Below, in pieces: positions 51,555 to 61,269 of a stretch of 64,000 nucleotides of DNA (the first letter of the stretch is position 1; every line of letters begins with the position of its first letter). Below the pieces are notes generated by a model, which saw only the letters and a program-made list of their open reading frames with translations, was not told where the DNA came from and did no database searches. A program made the translations under genes and the position numbers. The stretch comes from Candidatus Ideonella esbjergensis (GTDB taxonomy: Bacteria; Pseudomonadota; Gammaproteobacteria; Burkholderiales; Burkholderiaceae_C): the NCBI GenBank assembly GCA_016710065.1, contig JADJLP010000010.1:372001-436000 (forward strand), written 5' to 3'.

Positions 51555-52856
51555 TCAGGCTCGGGTGTGCGCGCCGTAGCGCTTTTCTATGTATTGCTCG
51601 ACCAGGGCGTGGAACTCGTTGGCGATGTTGTCGCCCCGCAGCGTGAGGGCCTTCTCGCCGTCGATGAACACCGGCGCGGCCGGCGCTTCGCCGTTGCCCG
51701 GCAGGCTGATGCCGATGTCGGCATGCTTGCTTTCGCCCGGGCCGTTGACGATGCAGCCCATCACGGCCACCTTCATCTGCTCGACGCCGGGGTACTTCAC
51801 GCGCCAGACCGGCATCTGGGAACGCAGGAAATCGTCGATCTGCTTGGCCAGCTCCTGGAAGGTGGTGCTGGTGGTGCGGCCACAGCCCGGGCAGGCCGTG
51901 ACACTGGGGTTGAAGCTGCGCAGGCCCAGCGATTGCAGGATCTCCAGCGCCACCACTACCTCTTGCGTGCGGGCCTCGCCCGGCTGGGGGGTGAGCGAGA
52001 CGCGGATGGTGTCGCCTATGCCCTGCTGCAGCAGCAGCGCCAGCGCGGTACTGGACGCCACCGTGCCCTTGGTGCCCATGCCGGCCTCGGTCAGGCCCAG
52101 GTGCAGCGCGTAGTCGCAGCGCGTGGCCAGGGCCTGGTAGACCGAGACCAGGTCTTGCACGCCACTGACCTTGCAGCTGATGAGGATCTGGTTCGGGTCC
52201 AAGCCCATCTCGCGTGCGGCCTCGGCCGACTGCAGGGCCGATTGCACCAGCGCCTGGTACATCACCTGCTTCGCGTCCCAGGGGTGGGCGCGGCGCGAGT
52301 TGTCGTCCATCATTTGGGCCAGCAGCTCTTGATCGAGGCTGCCCCAGTTCACCCCAATGCGCACCGCCTTGTTCAGGCGCGCGGCGATCTCGATCATCTG
52401 GCCGAACTGGCGGTCGCGTTTCTCGCCCTTGCCCACGTTGCCCGGGTTGATGCGGTACTTGGACAGCGCCTCTGCACAGGCCGGATGATCGGCCAGCAGA
52501 CGGTGGCCGTTGTAGTGGAAATCGCCGATCAGGGGTACATCAATGCCCATCCGGTCCAGTTGGTCGCGGATGAGCGGCACGGCCGCCGCCGCCTCGGGCG
52601 TGTTGACCGTGATGCGCACCATCTCGGAGCCGGCCACGGCCAATTCCTTGACCTGGACGGCCGTCTCGATCACATCCACGGTGTCGGTGTTGGTCATGGA
52701 CTGCACACGCACCGGCGCTCCACCACCCACGGTGACCACCCGCGAGCCCCAAACCACCTGGGCCTGGCGGCTGTGGCGCACGGCCGGCATGGCCGCCACG
52801 ATGGCGCGATCTGCGGGCAGCAACTGGGTCTCGGAAGGACTCATGGACACACTCAC
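51555..52856 (-). CDS. ispG: 4-hydroxy-3-methylbut-2-enyl diphosphate synthase
   Basis: [4Fe-4S] enzyme of the MEP pathway, converting MEcPP to HMBPP. 433 residues, longer than E. coli IspG (372) because betaproteobacterial forms carry an insert. TIM barrel VRVQSMTNTDTVD start; cluster ligands in CPGCGRTT and GCIVNGPGES. Starts at GTG (52854-52856), overlapping the rodZ stop (GTGA); an ATG four codons later is an alternative. Depends on the isc locus for its cluster. Confidence 0.97.
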   Translation of the reverse strand: MSVSMSPSETQLLPADRAIVAAMPAVRHSRQAQVVWGSRVVTVGGGAPVRVQSMTNTDTVDVIETAVQVKELAVAGSEMVRITVNTPEAAAAVPLIRDQLDRMGIDVPLIGDFHYNGHRLLADHPACAEALSKYRINPGNVGKGEKRDRQFGQMIEIAARLNKAVRIGVNWGSLDQELLAQMMDDNSRRAHPWDAKQVMYQALVQSALQSAEAAREMGLDPNQILISCKVSGVQDLVSVYQALATRCDYALHLGLTEAGMGTKGTVASSTALALLLQQGIGDTIRVSLTPQPGEARTQEVVVALEILQSLGLRSFNPSVTACPGCGRTTSTTFQELAKQIDDFLRSQMPVWRVKYPGVEQMKVAVMGCIVNGPGESKHADIGISLPGNGEAPAAPVFIDGEKALTLRGDNIANEFHALVEQYIEKRYGAHTRA

Positions 52857-53677
52857 TTCAGCTCCAGACGCGCCACGTTGTCGCGGGTGCTGGGCGCCAG
52901 ATCCACCAACTGACCCCGAAAGCTCAGTTCGGTTCCAGCAGCGTTGCCGATCTTGATGCGCAGCGGCGGGTTGCCATCCAGATCCACGGTTTCGCCCGGC
53001 TGCAACAAGCGCGACAGCACGCTCTGGCCACTGCTGTCGGTCACCTCCACCCAGGACACCCCGGTGGCACGCACCTGCAACAGCAGCCCGGGCGCGACGG
53101 CTGCGGGAACGGTCTCCACCACGGCCGAACCAACGAGGATGGGGCTGACCGCCTCAGTGGTGAGATTGCCCAAGGATGCGGACGCACCACCCGCACTGGC
53201 CGGCGTCGTCAACGGCGCAGCCGCCTTCTGCCAAAGCAACGGCAAAGACCAGTCATGTGGCACCAGCCACAAGGCTGCGGCACCGGCCAGCAGCAGCCCT
53301 ACCAGCGCCAGCACCGTTGGTGTGAACTGCGGCAACTCCAGTGCTGCCCGGCGTGCACCGTGCTCACGGAACGGGGCGTTGAGCCCGCCATTCACTTGGT
53401 CCAGCGTGTTGCCATGCGCATCGGGCAGCCTGGCCAGCACCGGCGCCGGGTCAATCTTCAGGGCTCGGCATGCCGCCTGCGCCAGTGCCCTTACAAAGGT
53501 GGATCCCTGCAGTTCAGCGTGCTGATCGCTCTCCAGCAGTTCAAGCTTGCGCGGGGTGACCTTGAGTTGGGTGGCCAGCGCTGCAATGTGCAAGCCCTGC
53601 GCCTGCCGCGCCGCGCGCAGCATCTCTCCGGCACTCTGCATGGGTTGCGTGTCGCGAACCGGGTTGGTCTCACTCAT
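52853..53677 (-). CDS. rodZ: Cell-shape protein RodZ
   Basis: Links MreB filaments to the wall machinery. 274 residues: N-terminal Xre-type helix-turn-helix (about 16-78, GEMLRAARQAQGLHIAALAT), membrane segment at about 119-139 (TPTVLALVGLLLAGAAALWLV), periplasmic Pro/Ala linker and C-terminal DUF4115 beta domain (VRATGVSWVEVTDSSGQSV). It overlaps pilW by 8 bases and ispG by 4. Confidence 0.94.
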   Translation of the reverse strand: MSETNPVRDTQPMQSAGEMLRAARQAQGLHIAALATQLKVTPRKLELLESDQHAELQGSTFVRALAQAACRALKIDPAPVLARLPDAHGNTLDQVNGGLNAPFREHGARRAALELPQFTPTVLALVGLLLAGAAALWLVPHDWSLPLLWQKAAAPLTTPASAGGASASLGNLTTEAVSPILVGSAVVETVPAAVAPGLLLQVRATGVSWVEVTDSSGQSVLSRLLQPGETVDLDGNPPLRIKIGNAAGTELSFRGQLVDLAPSTRDNVARLELK

Positions 53678-54488
53678 CGAACAAACCCTTTTCGAACTGC
53701 AGGGATTCAGCGGACTGCGGGTAGCGGTCGCGCAATTGCGAGCCCAGCGTTTGCACCTGGGCCGTCTGGCCCAACTTGTTTTCGATGCGCGCCGCCAACC
53801 ACAGGGTCTGGGCGTTCACCAGGTTCTCCACCGAGTTCACCCTGCGCACATAGAAACGGGCGCGCTCGAATTCACCTCGCCGGTACAGCAGTTCGGACAG
53901 ATTCATGGCGGTGGCCGGGTTGGCCGGATCGAGTTCGTAAGCGCGGGACAGGCTGCGTTCGGATTCGGCCCACTGGCTGTTGCGGGCCTGGCAGACACCT
54001 TGGGCCAGCAAAGTGCGAGGCATGTCCAGGTAGCCCGGCTGAGACAAGGCTTGGCCGAACTGCTGCTCCGCCTCACCGTAGCGCCCCCTCTGGCACAGGA
54101 ACCAGCCGTAGTTGTGCAGGGTGCCGCCGTTGCGCGCATCAAGTTGCAGCGCACGCCGAAAGCTCTCTTCTGCCAGGCCGTTCTCCGACATGGCGCCGTA
54201 AATGAGGCCGCGCAGGTTGTAGCCGTCCACCAGGTTGGGGTCGGCTTGCAGGGCCTGCTTCACCTCGTCCAAAGCGGTGCTGTTCTGCCCGCGACCGAAG
54301 TACGCCGCCGCCAGTTCCAGGCGCACGTTGGCGCGGCGGTCGGCATCGGTCTGGTCCGAGGCCGTGGCGATGTCGCGCCGGTCGGCACCCTGGCCAGTAC
54401 CCGCACAAGCAGCCAGCAGAGCCAGCATGAAGGCAGCAACCCACAGCGGCAGCTTGCGCCCGACCCACCCACGACTTTGTTCCTGCAT
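53670..54488 (-). CDS. pilW: Type IV pilus biogenesis lipoprotein PilW/PilF
   Basis: Outer-membrane pilotin that assembles the PilQ secretin. 272 residues: lipobox LLAACAG after a signal peptide (WVAAFMLALLAAC, Cys about 28), then five or six TPR repeats (ALDEVKQALQADPNLVDGYN, SFRRALQLDARNGGTLHNYG, SRAYELDPANPATAMNLSEL). ATG at 54486-54488. The usual neighbour of rlmN and rodZ. Confidence 0.93.
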   Translation of the reverse strand: MQEQSRGWVGRKLPLWVAAFMLALLAACAGTGQGADRRDIATASDQTDADRRANVRLELAAAYFGRGQNSTALDEVKQALQADPNLVDGYNLRGLIYGAMSENGLAEESFRRALQLDARNGGTLHNYGWFLCQRGRYGEAEQQFGQALSQPGYLDMPRTLLAQGVCQARNSQWAESERSLSRAYELDPANPATAMNLSELLYRRGEFERARFYVRRVNSVENLVNAQTLWLAARIENKLGQTAQVQTLGSQLRDRYPQSAESLQFEKGLFDE

Positions 54489-54525
54489 AGCTTTGCTCCT
54501 CGGTGCCCGGCTTGCCCTTGGCCTG

Positions 54526-55662
54526 TCAGGATGAACGGCCTGCGGCCACCACGGGTACGGGCACACGTTTCATGCGCTCGCCAGCCCGGGTGCGATCCTG
54601 CACTTCGCCCGCGAGTTGACCACAGGCGGCGTCGATGTCGTCGCCCCGCGTCTTGCGGATGGTGGTGACCACACCCGCGTCCTGCAAGACCTTGGCAAAA
54701 GCCAACACGGTTGCGCGCGGCGATCGGGTCAGGCCAGAGGATGGAAACGGGTTGAAAGGGATTAGGTTGAGCTTGCAGGGCACGTGGTGTTCACCACGCC
54801 CATTCACCAGCGCCAGCAGCTCTTGGGCATGGGCCTCGGTATCGTTCACGCCATCGAGCATGCAGTACTCGAAGGTGATGAAGTCGCGCGGCGCCTTCTG
54901 CAAATAGCGCTTACAGGCCTCCAGCAGCTCATGCAGCGGGTACTTGCGGTTCAGTGGCACGAGCTCGTCGCGCAATCCATCGTTGGGCGCATGAAGCGAC
55001 ACGGCCATCGCCACAGGGCAATCCTCGCGCAGCCGGTCGATCATGGGTACCACACCCGAAGTGGACACGGTGACACGCCGGCGCGAAAGACCATAACCAT
55101 GATCGTCCAGCATGGCGCGCAAGGCCGGTACCAGTGCCGAATAGTTCTGCAGCGGCTCGCCCATGCCCATCATGACCACGTTGGAGATGACGCGCTCGCC
55201 GGCCGACAGCGCAAACCGCTCGCGAAGCCGATGCTCTGCGTACCAAAGCTGGGCCAGGATCTCGCCAGTGCTGAGGTTGCGTGAAAACCCCTGATGGCCG
55301 GTGGAGCAAAAACGGCAGCCCACCGCGCACCCGGCCTGCGAGGACACGCACAGCGTGCCCCGATCGTCCTCGGGGATGAACACGGTTTCCACCGCGTTGC
55401 CGGCCCCCACGTCGAACAACCACTTGATGGTGCCGTCGGCCGAAACCTGCTCGGCCGCCACAGGCAGCGGCCGCACTTCAGCCACGCCACCCAGCTTGTC
55501 GCGCAGCGCCTTGGCCAGGTCGGTCATGGCGCCGAAATCGGCCGCGCCCCGCTGGTGTATCCAGCGGAACAACTGGGTGGCGCGGAAACGCTTTTCCCCG
55601 AGGCCTTCGCAGTACGCGGCGAGGCCATCGAGGTCGAAGTCGAGCAGGTTGACCTTGCTCAC
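54526..55662 (-). CDS. rlmN: Dual-specificity 23S rRNA/tRNA methyltransferase RlmN
   Basis: Radical-SAM enzyme that makes C2-methyladenosine at 23S A2503 and tRNA A37. 378 residues. Cluster motif CxxxCxxC at C112, C116, C119 (GCAVGCRFCSTGHQGF), MGMGEPLQNY, and a C-terminal cysteine in the GDDIDAACGQL motif that forms the covalent intermediate. GTG start at 55660-55662. A second enzyme here that needs the isc-made cluster. Confidence 0.97.
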   Translation of the reverse strand: MSKVNLLDFDLDGLAAYCEGLGEKRFRATQLFRWIHQRGAADFGAMTDLAKALRDKLGGVAEVRPLPVAAEQVSADGTIKWLFDVGAGNAVETVFIPEDDRGTLCVSSQAGCAVGCRFCSTGHQGFSRNLSTGEILAQLWYAEHRLRERFALSAGERVISNVVMMGMGEPLQNYSALVPALRAMLDDHGYGLSRRRVTVSTSGVVPMIDRLREDCPVAMAVSLHAPNDGLRDELVPLNRKYPLHELLEACKRYLQKAPRDFITFEYCMLDGVNDTEAHAQELLALVNGRGEHHVPCKLNLIPFNPFPSSGLTRSPRATVLAFAKVLQDAGVVTTIRKTRGDDIDAACGQLAGEVQDRTRAGERMKRVPVPVVAAGRSS

Positions 55663-55697
55663 TTTTCAGCGTCTGCGAAGATCCACCCGAGGGCAGA

Positions 55698-56123
55698 TCA
55701 GCGTGCGTAGACGTTCATACCAGGGAAGAAGAAACCAATTTCGACAACAGCGGTTTCGGGAGCATCAGAGCCGTGCACGGCGTTGGCGTCGATGCTGTCG
55801 GCGAAGTCGGCACGGATGGTGCCCTTGTCGGCCTTCTTCGGGTCGGTGGCGCCCATCAGTTCGCGGTTCTTGGCGATAGCACTTTCACCTTCCAGGCACT
55901 GGATCATCACCGGACCAGAGATCATGAATTCGACCAGGTCCTTGAAGAACGGGCGGGCCTTGTGCACGGCGTAGAACGCTTCTGCGTCGGCGCGTGAGAG
56001 GTGCACCAGCTTTGCGGCGGCAATCTTCAGACCAGCGCCTTCAAAGCGGGCGTAGATCTGGCCGATGACGTTCTTGGCAACGGCGTCGGGCTTGATGATC
56101 GAGAGGGTGCGTTCGATGGCCAT
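55698..56123 (-). CDS. ndk: Nucleoside diphosphate kinase
   Basis: Ping-pong kinase that balances NTP and dNTP pools. 141 residues (E. coli 143). Active-site His117 in NAVHGSDAPETA; nucleotide-binding RTLSIIKPDAVAKNVIG. The promoter must lie in 56124-56256, where TAAAAT on the minus strand is a possible -10 without a clear -35. First gene of the long run down to the phosphoribosyltransferase. Confidence 0.98.
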   Translation of the reverse strand: MAIERTLSIIKPDAVAKNVIGQIYARFEGAGLKIAAAKLVHLSRADAEAFYAVHKARPFFKDLVEFMISGPVMIQCLEGESAIAKNRELMGATDPKKADKGTIRADFADSIDANAVHGSDAPETAVVEIGFFFPGMNVYAR

Positions 56124-56256
56124 GGTGAGGTCTTTCTGAGTTGATTTCTAGGTGATGCCCTGGACGCCGTGATGGCAGACAAGGCAAGGGGTACAAAGCC
56201 TTTGATTTTAGCCTTGCCCCGTGTCATTTGATGGATGTTTGCCTGGGCTTTGCCGC

Positions 56257-58320
56257 TCAACGGCCACCGCGGCGGCCACCGCCGCCACCGCCACGCCCCT
56301 GTGACTTGCGCGTGAAAGCATTGGCGCCGATGTAGCCCACGGCGGTTTGCAGCGGATCAGGCTGGCCTTGCGGGCCATCGCCACGTGGCTTGTTGCCGCC
56401 TCCCTTGCGTTGGCCGCCCTTGCCGCCGCGGCCACCGGCACCCGCACCACCAGAGCCACCCCCACCGCCTCCGCCCATGGGGCCACCACCAAAGCCGCCG
56501 TCGCCACGGATGAAACGCTTGTCATAGGTCTGCTGCAAGGGGTTCGGGATGGGGCCGTTCTCGTAGTCGGCCTCGCGCGCCGCCGAGCGTTCCTTCTGGA
56601 TGGCACGCTTGTCGAAGGTTTGCTGCAGCGGGTTGGGGATGCGGGTTGGGTCGCCAGGCTCACGGAACTCCAGGCCACCCTCCTCTCGTGGACGATGTGG
56701 CAGCTGACCCTCCTGCCGCGGCGGCTTGTTGCGGGCGTTGCGGTCGCTGTTGTTGCGATCATTGCTGCGCTCGCCACCCCGGTCCGGCCGATTGTTGCGG
56801 TCCCCGTCGCGCTCACCTTGACGGGCTTGCTGACCCTGCCCTGTGCGCTTACCCTGATCCTGCCGGCCCTGCTGCGGCTTGCCGTCGCGACGGGGTTGCT
56901 GTGGGCCATCGGTCATGCGGCGCAGCGACTTGACGTCATCCTCGCTCAGGTCGACCCACGCGCCGCGCTTCAAACCACGCGGCAGCACCACGCAACCGTA
57001 GCGGATGCGGATCAGGCGGCTCACGGTCAGGCCCACGGCGTCGAAGAGCTTGCGCACTTCACGGTTGCGGCCTTCGGAGATGACCACGCGGTACCAGCGG
57101 TTCAGGCCTTCGCCGCCGCCGTCCTCAATGGACTTGAAGGCGGCCGTCTGGCCTTCGATGTTCACACCGACCAGCAATTGCTCGCGCGGCTCTTTCTCCA
57201 GCGTGCCCAGCACGCGAACCGCGTACTCACGCTCGACGCCGAAGCGTGGGTGCATCAGCTTGTTGGCCAGGTCACCCGAGGTTGTAAATAGCAGCAAGCC
57301 TTCAGTATTGATGTCCAGACGGCCCACCGATTGCCACTTGCCCTGGCCCAGGCGCGGCAGCTTGCGGAACACCGTGGGGCGTTGCTGAGGGTCATCGAGC
57401 GTGACCACTTCGCCCACCGGTTTGTGGTAGGCGATCACCCGCGCTGGCGGCGGCGCGATGCGCACGCGCACCGGCTTGTTGTCCACCGCGATGCGGTCAC
57501 CGAACGAGATGCGCATGCCCACGTGGGCCACCTCGCCGTTCACCTGCACCCGCCCTTCCTCGATCATCTGCTCCATGTCTCGGCGCGAACCCACACCCGA
57601 CTGGGCCAGCACCTTGTGCAGCTTGGGCGCGTCGGCGTCGGGCAACAGCACGCGCTTGTCGTCGCCGGCTTCGGCTTGATCCACCGCATCGTCAGCACCT
57701 TCAAGCAGCGCGGACTGTGTTTCGTCAACAGCCGCTTCGGCCTGCTCATCGGCGGCCGGTTCCACGTCGAACTCACCCGCCAGCACACTGGCGAACAGCT
57801 CGCCCGTATCAGGAATGGGCACGGCCGGAGCCAACGGGGCCGACTGAGCTTCCATCTGCGGCGCATCACCTTCGGCCCGCTGGCCACCGCGGCGGCCGCG
57901 TCGGCGGTTGCGGCCACGCCGACCTTCACCATCCAGGCCCTGCCCTTCGCTGCCTGCACCCCGGTCTGTGGTGGGGTCGGCATCACTGGATGCCGAGCCC
58001 GAACCCGCCGAATCAGCGCGCTGGGGTACAGGCTGCGGGGTTGCCGCCGACGAGGCCATGGGGGCCGCCACTGGCTGCGACCCTTCAGACGCAATCGCCA
58101 CTGACTCGTCAACCGCTGGCTTGGCGCGTGGCATGCGCGAAGCGCGGGCCGGCTTTTCAGTCACGTCAGCGACTGCGGCAGCTTCGACGGCCACCTCCGG
58201 GCCTGCCGTTGCCACATCGGCCGATGGTTTGCGGGCGCGCGTACGCCGCTTGGGGGCGGCAGCCTCGTCGGTGGCGCTGTCAGCAGGCAGGCCTGCCGGT
58301 TCGTTGGCGTCGGTGTTCAT
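56257..58320 (-). CDS. rluB: RluB-type 23S rRNA pseudouridine synthase with long disordered tails
   Basis: Makes pseudouridine 2605 in 23S rRNA (E. coli numbering). 687 residues against 291 in E. coli. N-terminal disordered Ala/Glu/Arg-rich region 1-225 (basic patch RRGRNRRRGRRGGQR at 134-148). S4 RNA-binding domain about 232-282 (LHKVLAQSGVGSRRDMEQMI). RsuA-type catalytic domain about 290-460 with Asp336 in GRLDINTEG. C-terminal region 470-687 is Arg/Gln/Asn/Gly-rich and ends in Gly runs. It carries IPNPLQQT at 561-568 and again at 591-598, exactly 30 residues apart, and a degenerate third copy PDPLQTAVG at 654. ATG overlaps the scpB stop (ATGA). Confidence 0.94.
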   Translation of the reverse strand: MNTDANEPAGLPADSATDEAAAPKRRTRARKPSADVATAGPEVAVEAAAVADVTEKPARASRMPRAKPAVDESVAIASEGSQPVAAPMASSAATPQPVPQRADSAGSGSASSDADPTTDRGAGSEGQGLDGEGRRGRNRRRGRRGGQRAEGDAPQMEAQSAPLAPAVPIPDTGELFASVLAGEFDVEPAADEQAEAAVDETQSALLEGADDAVDQAEAGDDKRVLLPDADAPKLHKVLAQSGVGSRRDMEQMIEEGRVQVNGEVAHVGMRISFGDRIAVDNKPVRVRIAPPPARVIAYHKPVGEVVTLDDPQQRPTVFRKLPRLGQGKWQSVGRLDINTEGLLLFTTSGDLANKLMHPRFGVEREYAVRVLGTLEKEPREQLLVGVNIEGQTAAFKSIEDGGGEGLNRWYRVVISEGRNREVRKLFDAVGLTVSRLIRIRYGCVVLPRGLKRGAWVDLSEDDVKSLRRMTDGPQQPRRDGKPQQGRQDQGKRTGQGQQARQGERDGDRNNRPDRGGERSNDRNNSDRNARNKPPRQEGQLPHRPREEGGLEFREPGDPTRIPNPLQQTFDKRAIQKERSAAREADYENGPIPNPLQQTYDKRFIRGDGGFGGGPMGGGGGGGSGGAGAGGRGGKGGQRKGGGNKPRGDGPQGQPDPLQTAVGYIGANAFTRKSQGRGGGGGGRRGGR

Positions 58321-59057
58321 GCTTGGGTGGGTTCCTCGGGCGGGGTGAGCGAAGGCGGTGCGGCAGGCAGCGCGTCAACAAGGTCGACGGCGTCGGGAGA
58401 TATGGGATCGGAAGTGGGGACGGTTTCGGAGTCCGTCAATTCGGCGCTCTCTTCATCAGCGACCGTGTCGAGCGGCAGCAGCGCCTGGTCGCCGAGCAGA
58501 TCCACCTGTTCGGCCCCCAGGCCGGCCAGCACCTCGGCCGACGGCGCGCCGCCACCCAGCGCGGGCAGGCGATCCAGACTTTCCAGGCCAAGGTCGTCCA
58601 GAAACTGGCGCGTCGTGGCGTACAGGGCCGGACGGCCAGGGCCGTCGCGGTGGCCGATGGCCTCGATCCAGTTGCGGTCTTCGAGTTGCTTGACAATCTG
58701 GCTGGACACCATCACACCGCGTATGTCCTCGATGTCTCCGCGGGTCACTGGCTGGCGATAGGCAATGATGGCCAGCGTTTCCAGCACGGCGCGTGAATAG
58801 CGGGGTGGTTTCTCAGGGTTGAGCCGGTCCAAGTATTCGCGCATCTCGGGCCGGCTCTGAAAGCGCCAGCCAGTGGCCAGGGCCACCAGTTCGATGCCAC
58901 GACCGTGCCAGTCGCGCATCAACTCATCCAGCAATTGGCGCAGCGTATCTGGGCCCAACTGGTCGTTGAACAGCACGCGCATGTCGCGCAGCGGCAATGG
59001 CTGGCTGGCACAGATGAGTGCAGTCTCTAGAACGCGCTTGGCATCCTGTGTGTTCAT
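58317..59057 (-). CDS. scpB: Segregation and condensation protein ScpB
   Basis: Winged-helix subunit of the SMC-ScpA-ScpB condensin. 246 residues: tandem winged helices in about 1-170 (VLETALICASQPLPLRDMRVLF; LETLAIIAYRQPVTRGDIED IRG-type motif) and an acidic Ala/Pro-rich tail of about 70 residues. ATG at 59055-59057. No scpA or smc nearby in this window. Coupled to rluB downstream; a structured gene-free stretch precedes it. Confidence 0.94.
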   Translation of the reverse strand: MNTQDAKRVLETALICASQPLPLRDMRVLFNDQLGPDTLRQLLDELMRDWHGRGIELVALATGWRFQSRPEMREYLDRLNPEKPPRYSRAVLETLAIIAYRQPVTRGDIEDIRGVMVSSQIVKQLEDRNWIEAIGHRDGPGRPALYATTRQFLDDLGLESLDRLPALGGGAPSAEVLAGLGAEQVDLLGDQALLPLDTVADEESAELTDSETVPTSDPISPDAVDLVDALPAAPPSLTPPEEPTQA

Positions 59058-59386
59058 GGACAACGTGTCGCAAGGCCGCTCGGGTCGGTGCAGCGGCGTA
59101 TTCTTTGGAGCAGGCCCGACATGAGGCGCGGTGTGCGCTGCAAATGCTCTGTTGCGCCACCCGCGAACGCTCGTTCGGGCGAAATCCTTCGGGTGCCGTG
59201 AATCGTCGCGGGAAACCTGGTCTGCACGCTGGGTGCCTCAGGCGGACGGCCACATCGGTGGCGCCGTTTCCCGTGGCCTCGCTGTTTGACGGCGAGGCAT
59301 CACCTTGGAAGGGTCGGCCTTTCGGCTTGAGGCAGCATTGTAGCCCCGTTCACGCATTTCCCCACAGCGGTAGTGCGGTGGCCTGA
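59058..59386. other. Gene-free structured block between rluD and scpB
   Basis: 329 bases with no convincing gene, holding two adjacent closed domains readable on either strand. Domain A (59160-59212): outer stem CCCGCGA/TCGCGGG, inner hairpins CGAACG-CT-CGTTCG and CGAA-ATCC-TTCG. Domain B (59234-59334): outer stem TGCCTCA/TGAGGCA. On the minus strand its inner hairpins are GCC-GAAA-GGC, CCTT-CC-AAGG, GCCTCGC with GCGAGGC (9-base loop) and ACGGCGCCAC with GTGGCCGT (4-base loop). TACAAT (minus, 59337-59342) could be a -10. However, transcription from it would begin inside the outer stem of B, so either the promoter or that stem is not real. It may be an unannotated small RNA or leader of scpB. 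I compared it by eye with 6S, RNase P, tmRNA, SRP RNA and cobalamin/glycine riboswitch signatures and found no match. Confidence 0.45.
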
Positions 59387-60366
<980 letters not shown>

Positions 60367-60367
<1 letters not shown>

Positions 60368-60372
60368 ATAAT
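60367..60372 (+). promoter_or_regulatory. Probable bamD -10 element
   Basis: TATAAT, 58 bases before the bamD start codon and overlapping the rluD start codon on the other strand. The 17-base-spaced -35 position reads CAGGTC, a poor match, so the promoter is only probable. Confidence 0.4.
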
Positions 60373-60430
60373 CCTTTGACTTACAGCAGACACGCGTCAA
60401 ACCGGCCGCCGGAAACGCCCCTTGCGACAC

Positions 60431-61240
60431 ATGACATCCAATTTCCCGACGCGCCCTCTGGCGCGCATCCTTGCAGCTTCAGCCTTGGCGCTGTTGGCGG
60501 CGTGCAGTTCCACGCCCAAGGAAGATGACCCCAAGGTCACCGCGGAGAAATTGTATGCAGATGCCAAGGAAGACCTGGCGTCTGGCAACTGGGACGCAGC
60601 CATCAAGGCTCTGGAGCGCGTGGAAGGCCGTGCCGCTGGCACCCTACTGGCGCAACAAGCCCAACTGGAACTGGCCTACGCCCAATGGAAGAGCAGCGAA
60701 AAGGCCCTGGCCCTGTCGACGCTGGACCGCTTCATCAAGCTCAACCCGTCCAGTCCCGGCCTTGATTACGCGCTGTACCTGCGCGGCATCGTGAACTTCA
60801 ACGACAACCTTGGCCTGTTCGGCTACCTGGCGGGCCAGAGCCTGTCAGAGCGTGACCAGCAGGCCTCGCGCGACGCCTACCAGTCGTTCAAGCAACTGGC
60901 CGAGCAGTTTCCCGAGTCCAAGTACGCCGAAGACGCCAGGGTGCGCATGGACTACATCGTGAACTCGCTGGCCGACTACGATGTGCATGTGGCGCGCTAC
61001 TACCTCAAACGCGGCGCCTACGTCGCCGCCGCCAACCGTGCCCAGCAAGCAGTGCAGGGTTACCCACAGGCACCCGCCGCTGAGGAAGCCCTGTTCATCA
61101 TGTTCCAGGCCTACGACAAGCTGGGCCTGAAACCCTTGAAGGATGACGCCGAGCGCGTGCTCAAGGCCAACTTTCCCAAGAGCGCCTTCGTGAGCGACGG
61201 CATCCGCGCCAAGGACAAGCGCTGGTGGCAGTTCTGGTGA
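60431..61240 (+). CDS. bamD: Outer membrane assembly lipoprotein BamD
   Basis: Essential TPR lipoprotein of the BAM complex; binds BamA POTRA5 and substrate C-termini. 269 residues. Signal peptide with lipobox LAACSS (Cys about 22, ARILAASALALLAAC), then five TPRs (AEKLYADAKEDLASGNWDAA, DYALYLRGIVNFND, YVAAANRAQQAVQGYPQAPA). ATG at 60431-60433; an in-frame TTG lies 9 bases upstream. Divergent from rluD, as in E. coli; convergent with the helicase gene. Confidence 0.96.
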   Translation: MTSNFPTRPLARILAASALALLAACSSTPKEDDPKVTAEKLYADAKEDLASGNWDAAIKALERVEGRAAGTLLAQQAQLELAYAQWKSSEKALALSTLDRFIKLNPSSPGLDYALYLRGIVNFNDNLGLFGYLAGQSLSERDQQASRDAYQSFKQLAEQFPESKYAEDARVRMDYIVNSLADYDVHVARYYLKRGAYVAAANRAQQAVQGYPQAPAAEEALFIMFQAYDKLGLKPLKDDAERVLKANFPKSAFVSDGIRAKDKRWWQFW

Positions 61241-61248
61241 TCTGGCGG

Positions 61249-61269
61249 GCGCGGCAGCTACAGCCGCGC
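61249..61269. terminator. Bidirectional hairpin between bamD and the helicase gene
   Basis: Perfect 7-pair stem GCGCGGC/GCCGCGC with a 7-base loop, starting 8 bases after the bamD stop and spanning the stop codon of the convergent helicase gene. No T-tract on either side, so any termination would be weak or rho-assisted. Confidence 0.4.

Noticed and set aside
48453..52913. Several long plus-strand open frames over bamB, yfgM, hisS and ispG
   Set aside because: All lie opposite confidently identified genes and show no recognisable protein features.
59160..59334. Idea that the scpB-rluD spacer is 6S RNA, RNase P RNA or a cobalamin riboswitch
   Set aside because: The ends do not pair as in 6S, the GGAAAGUCCGGGCUCC-type RNase P core is absent, and the riboswitch landmarks (B12 box, conserved AACGGGAA context) do not line up.
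59018..59386. A 122-codon plus-strand open frame over the scpB-rluD spacer
   Set aside because: It begins inside scpB, has no ribosome-binding site and no recognisable domain; the spacer is better explained as structured non-coding DNA.
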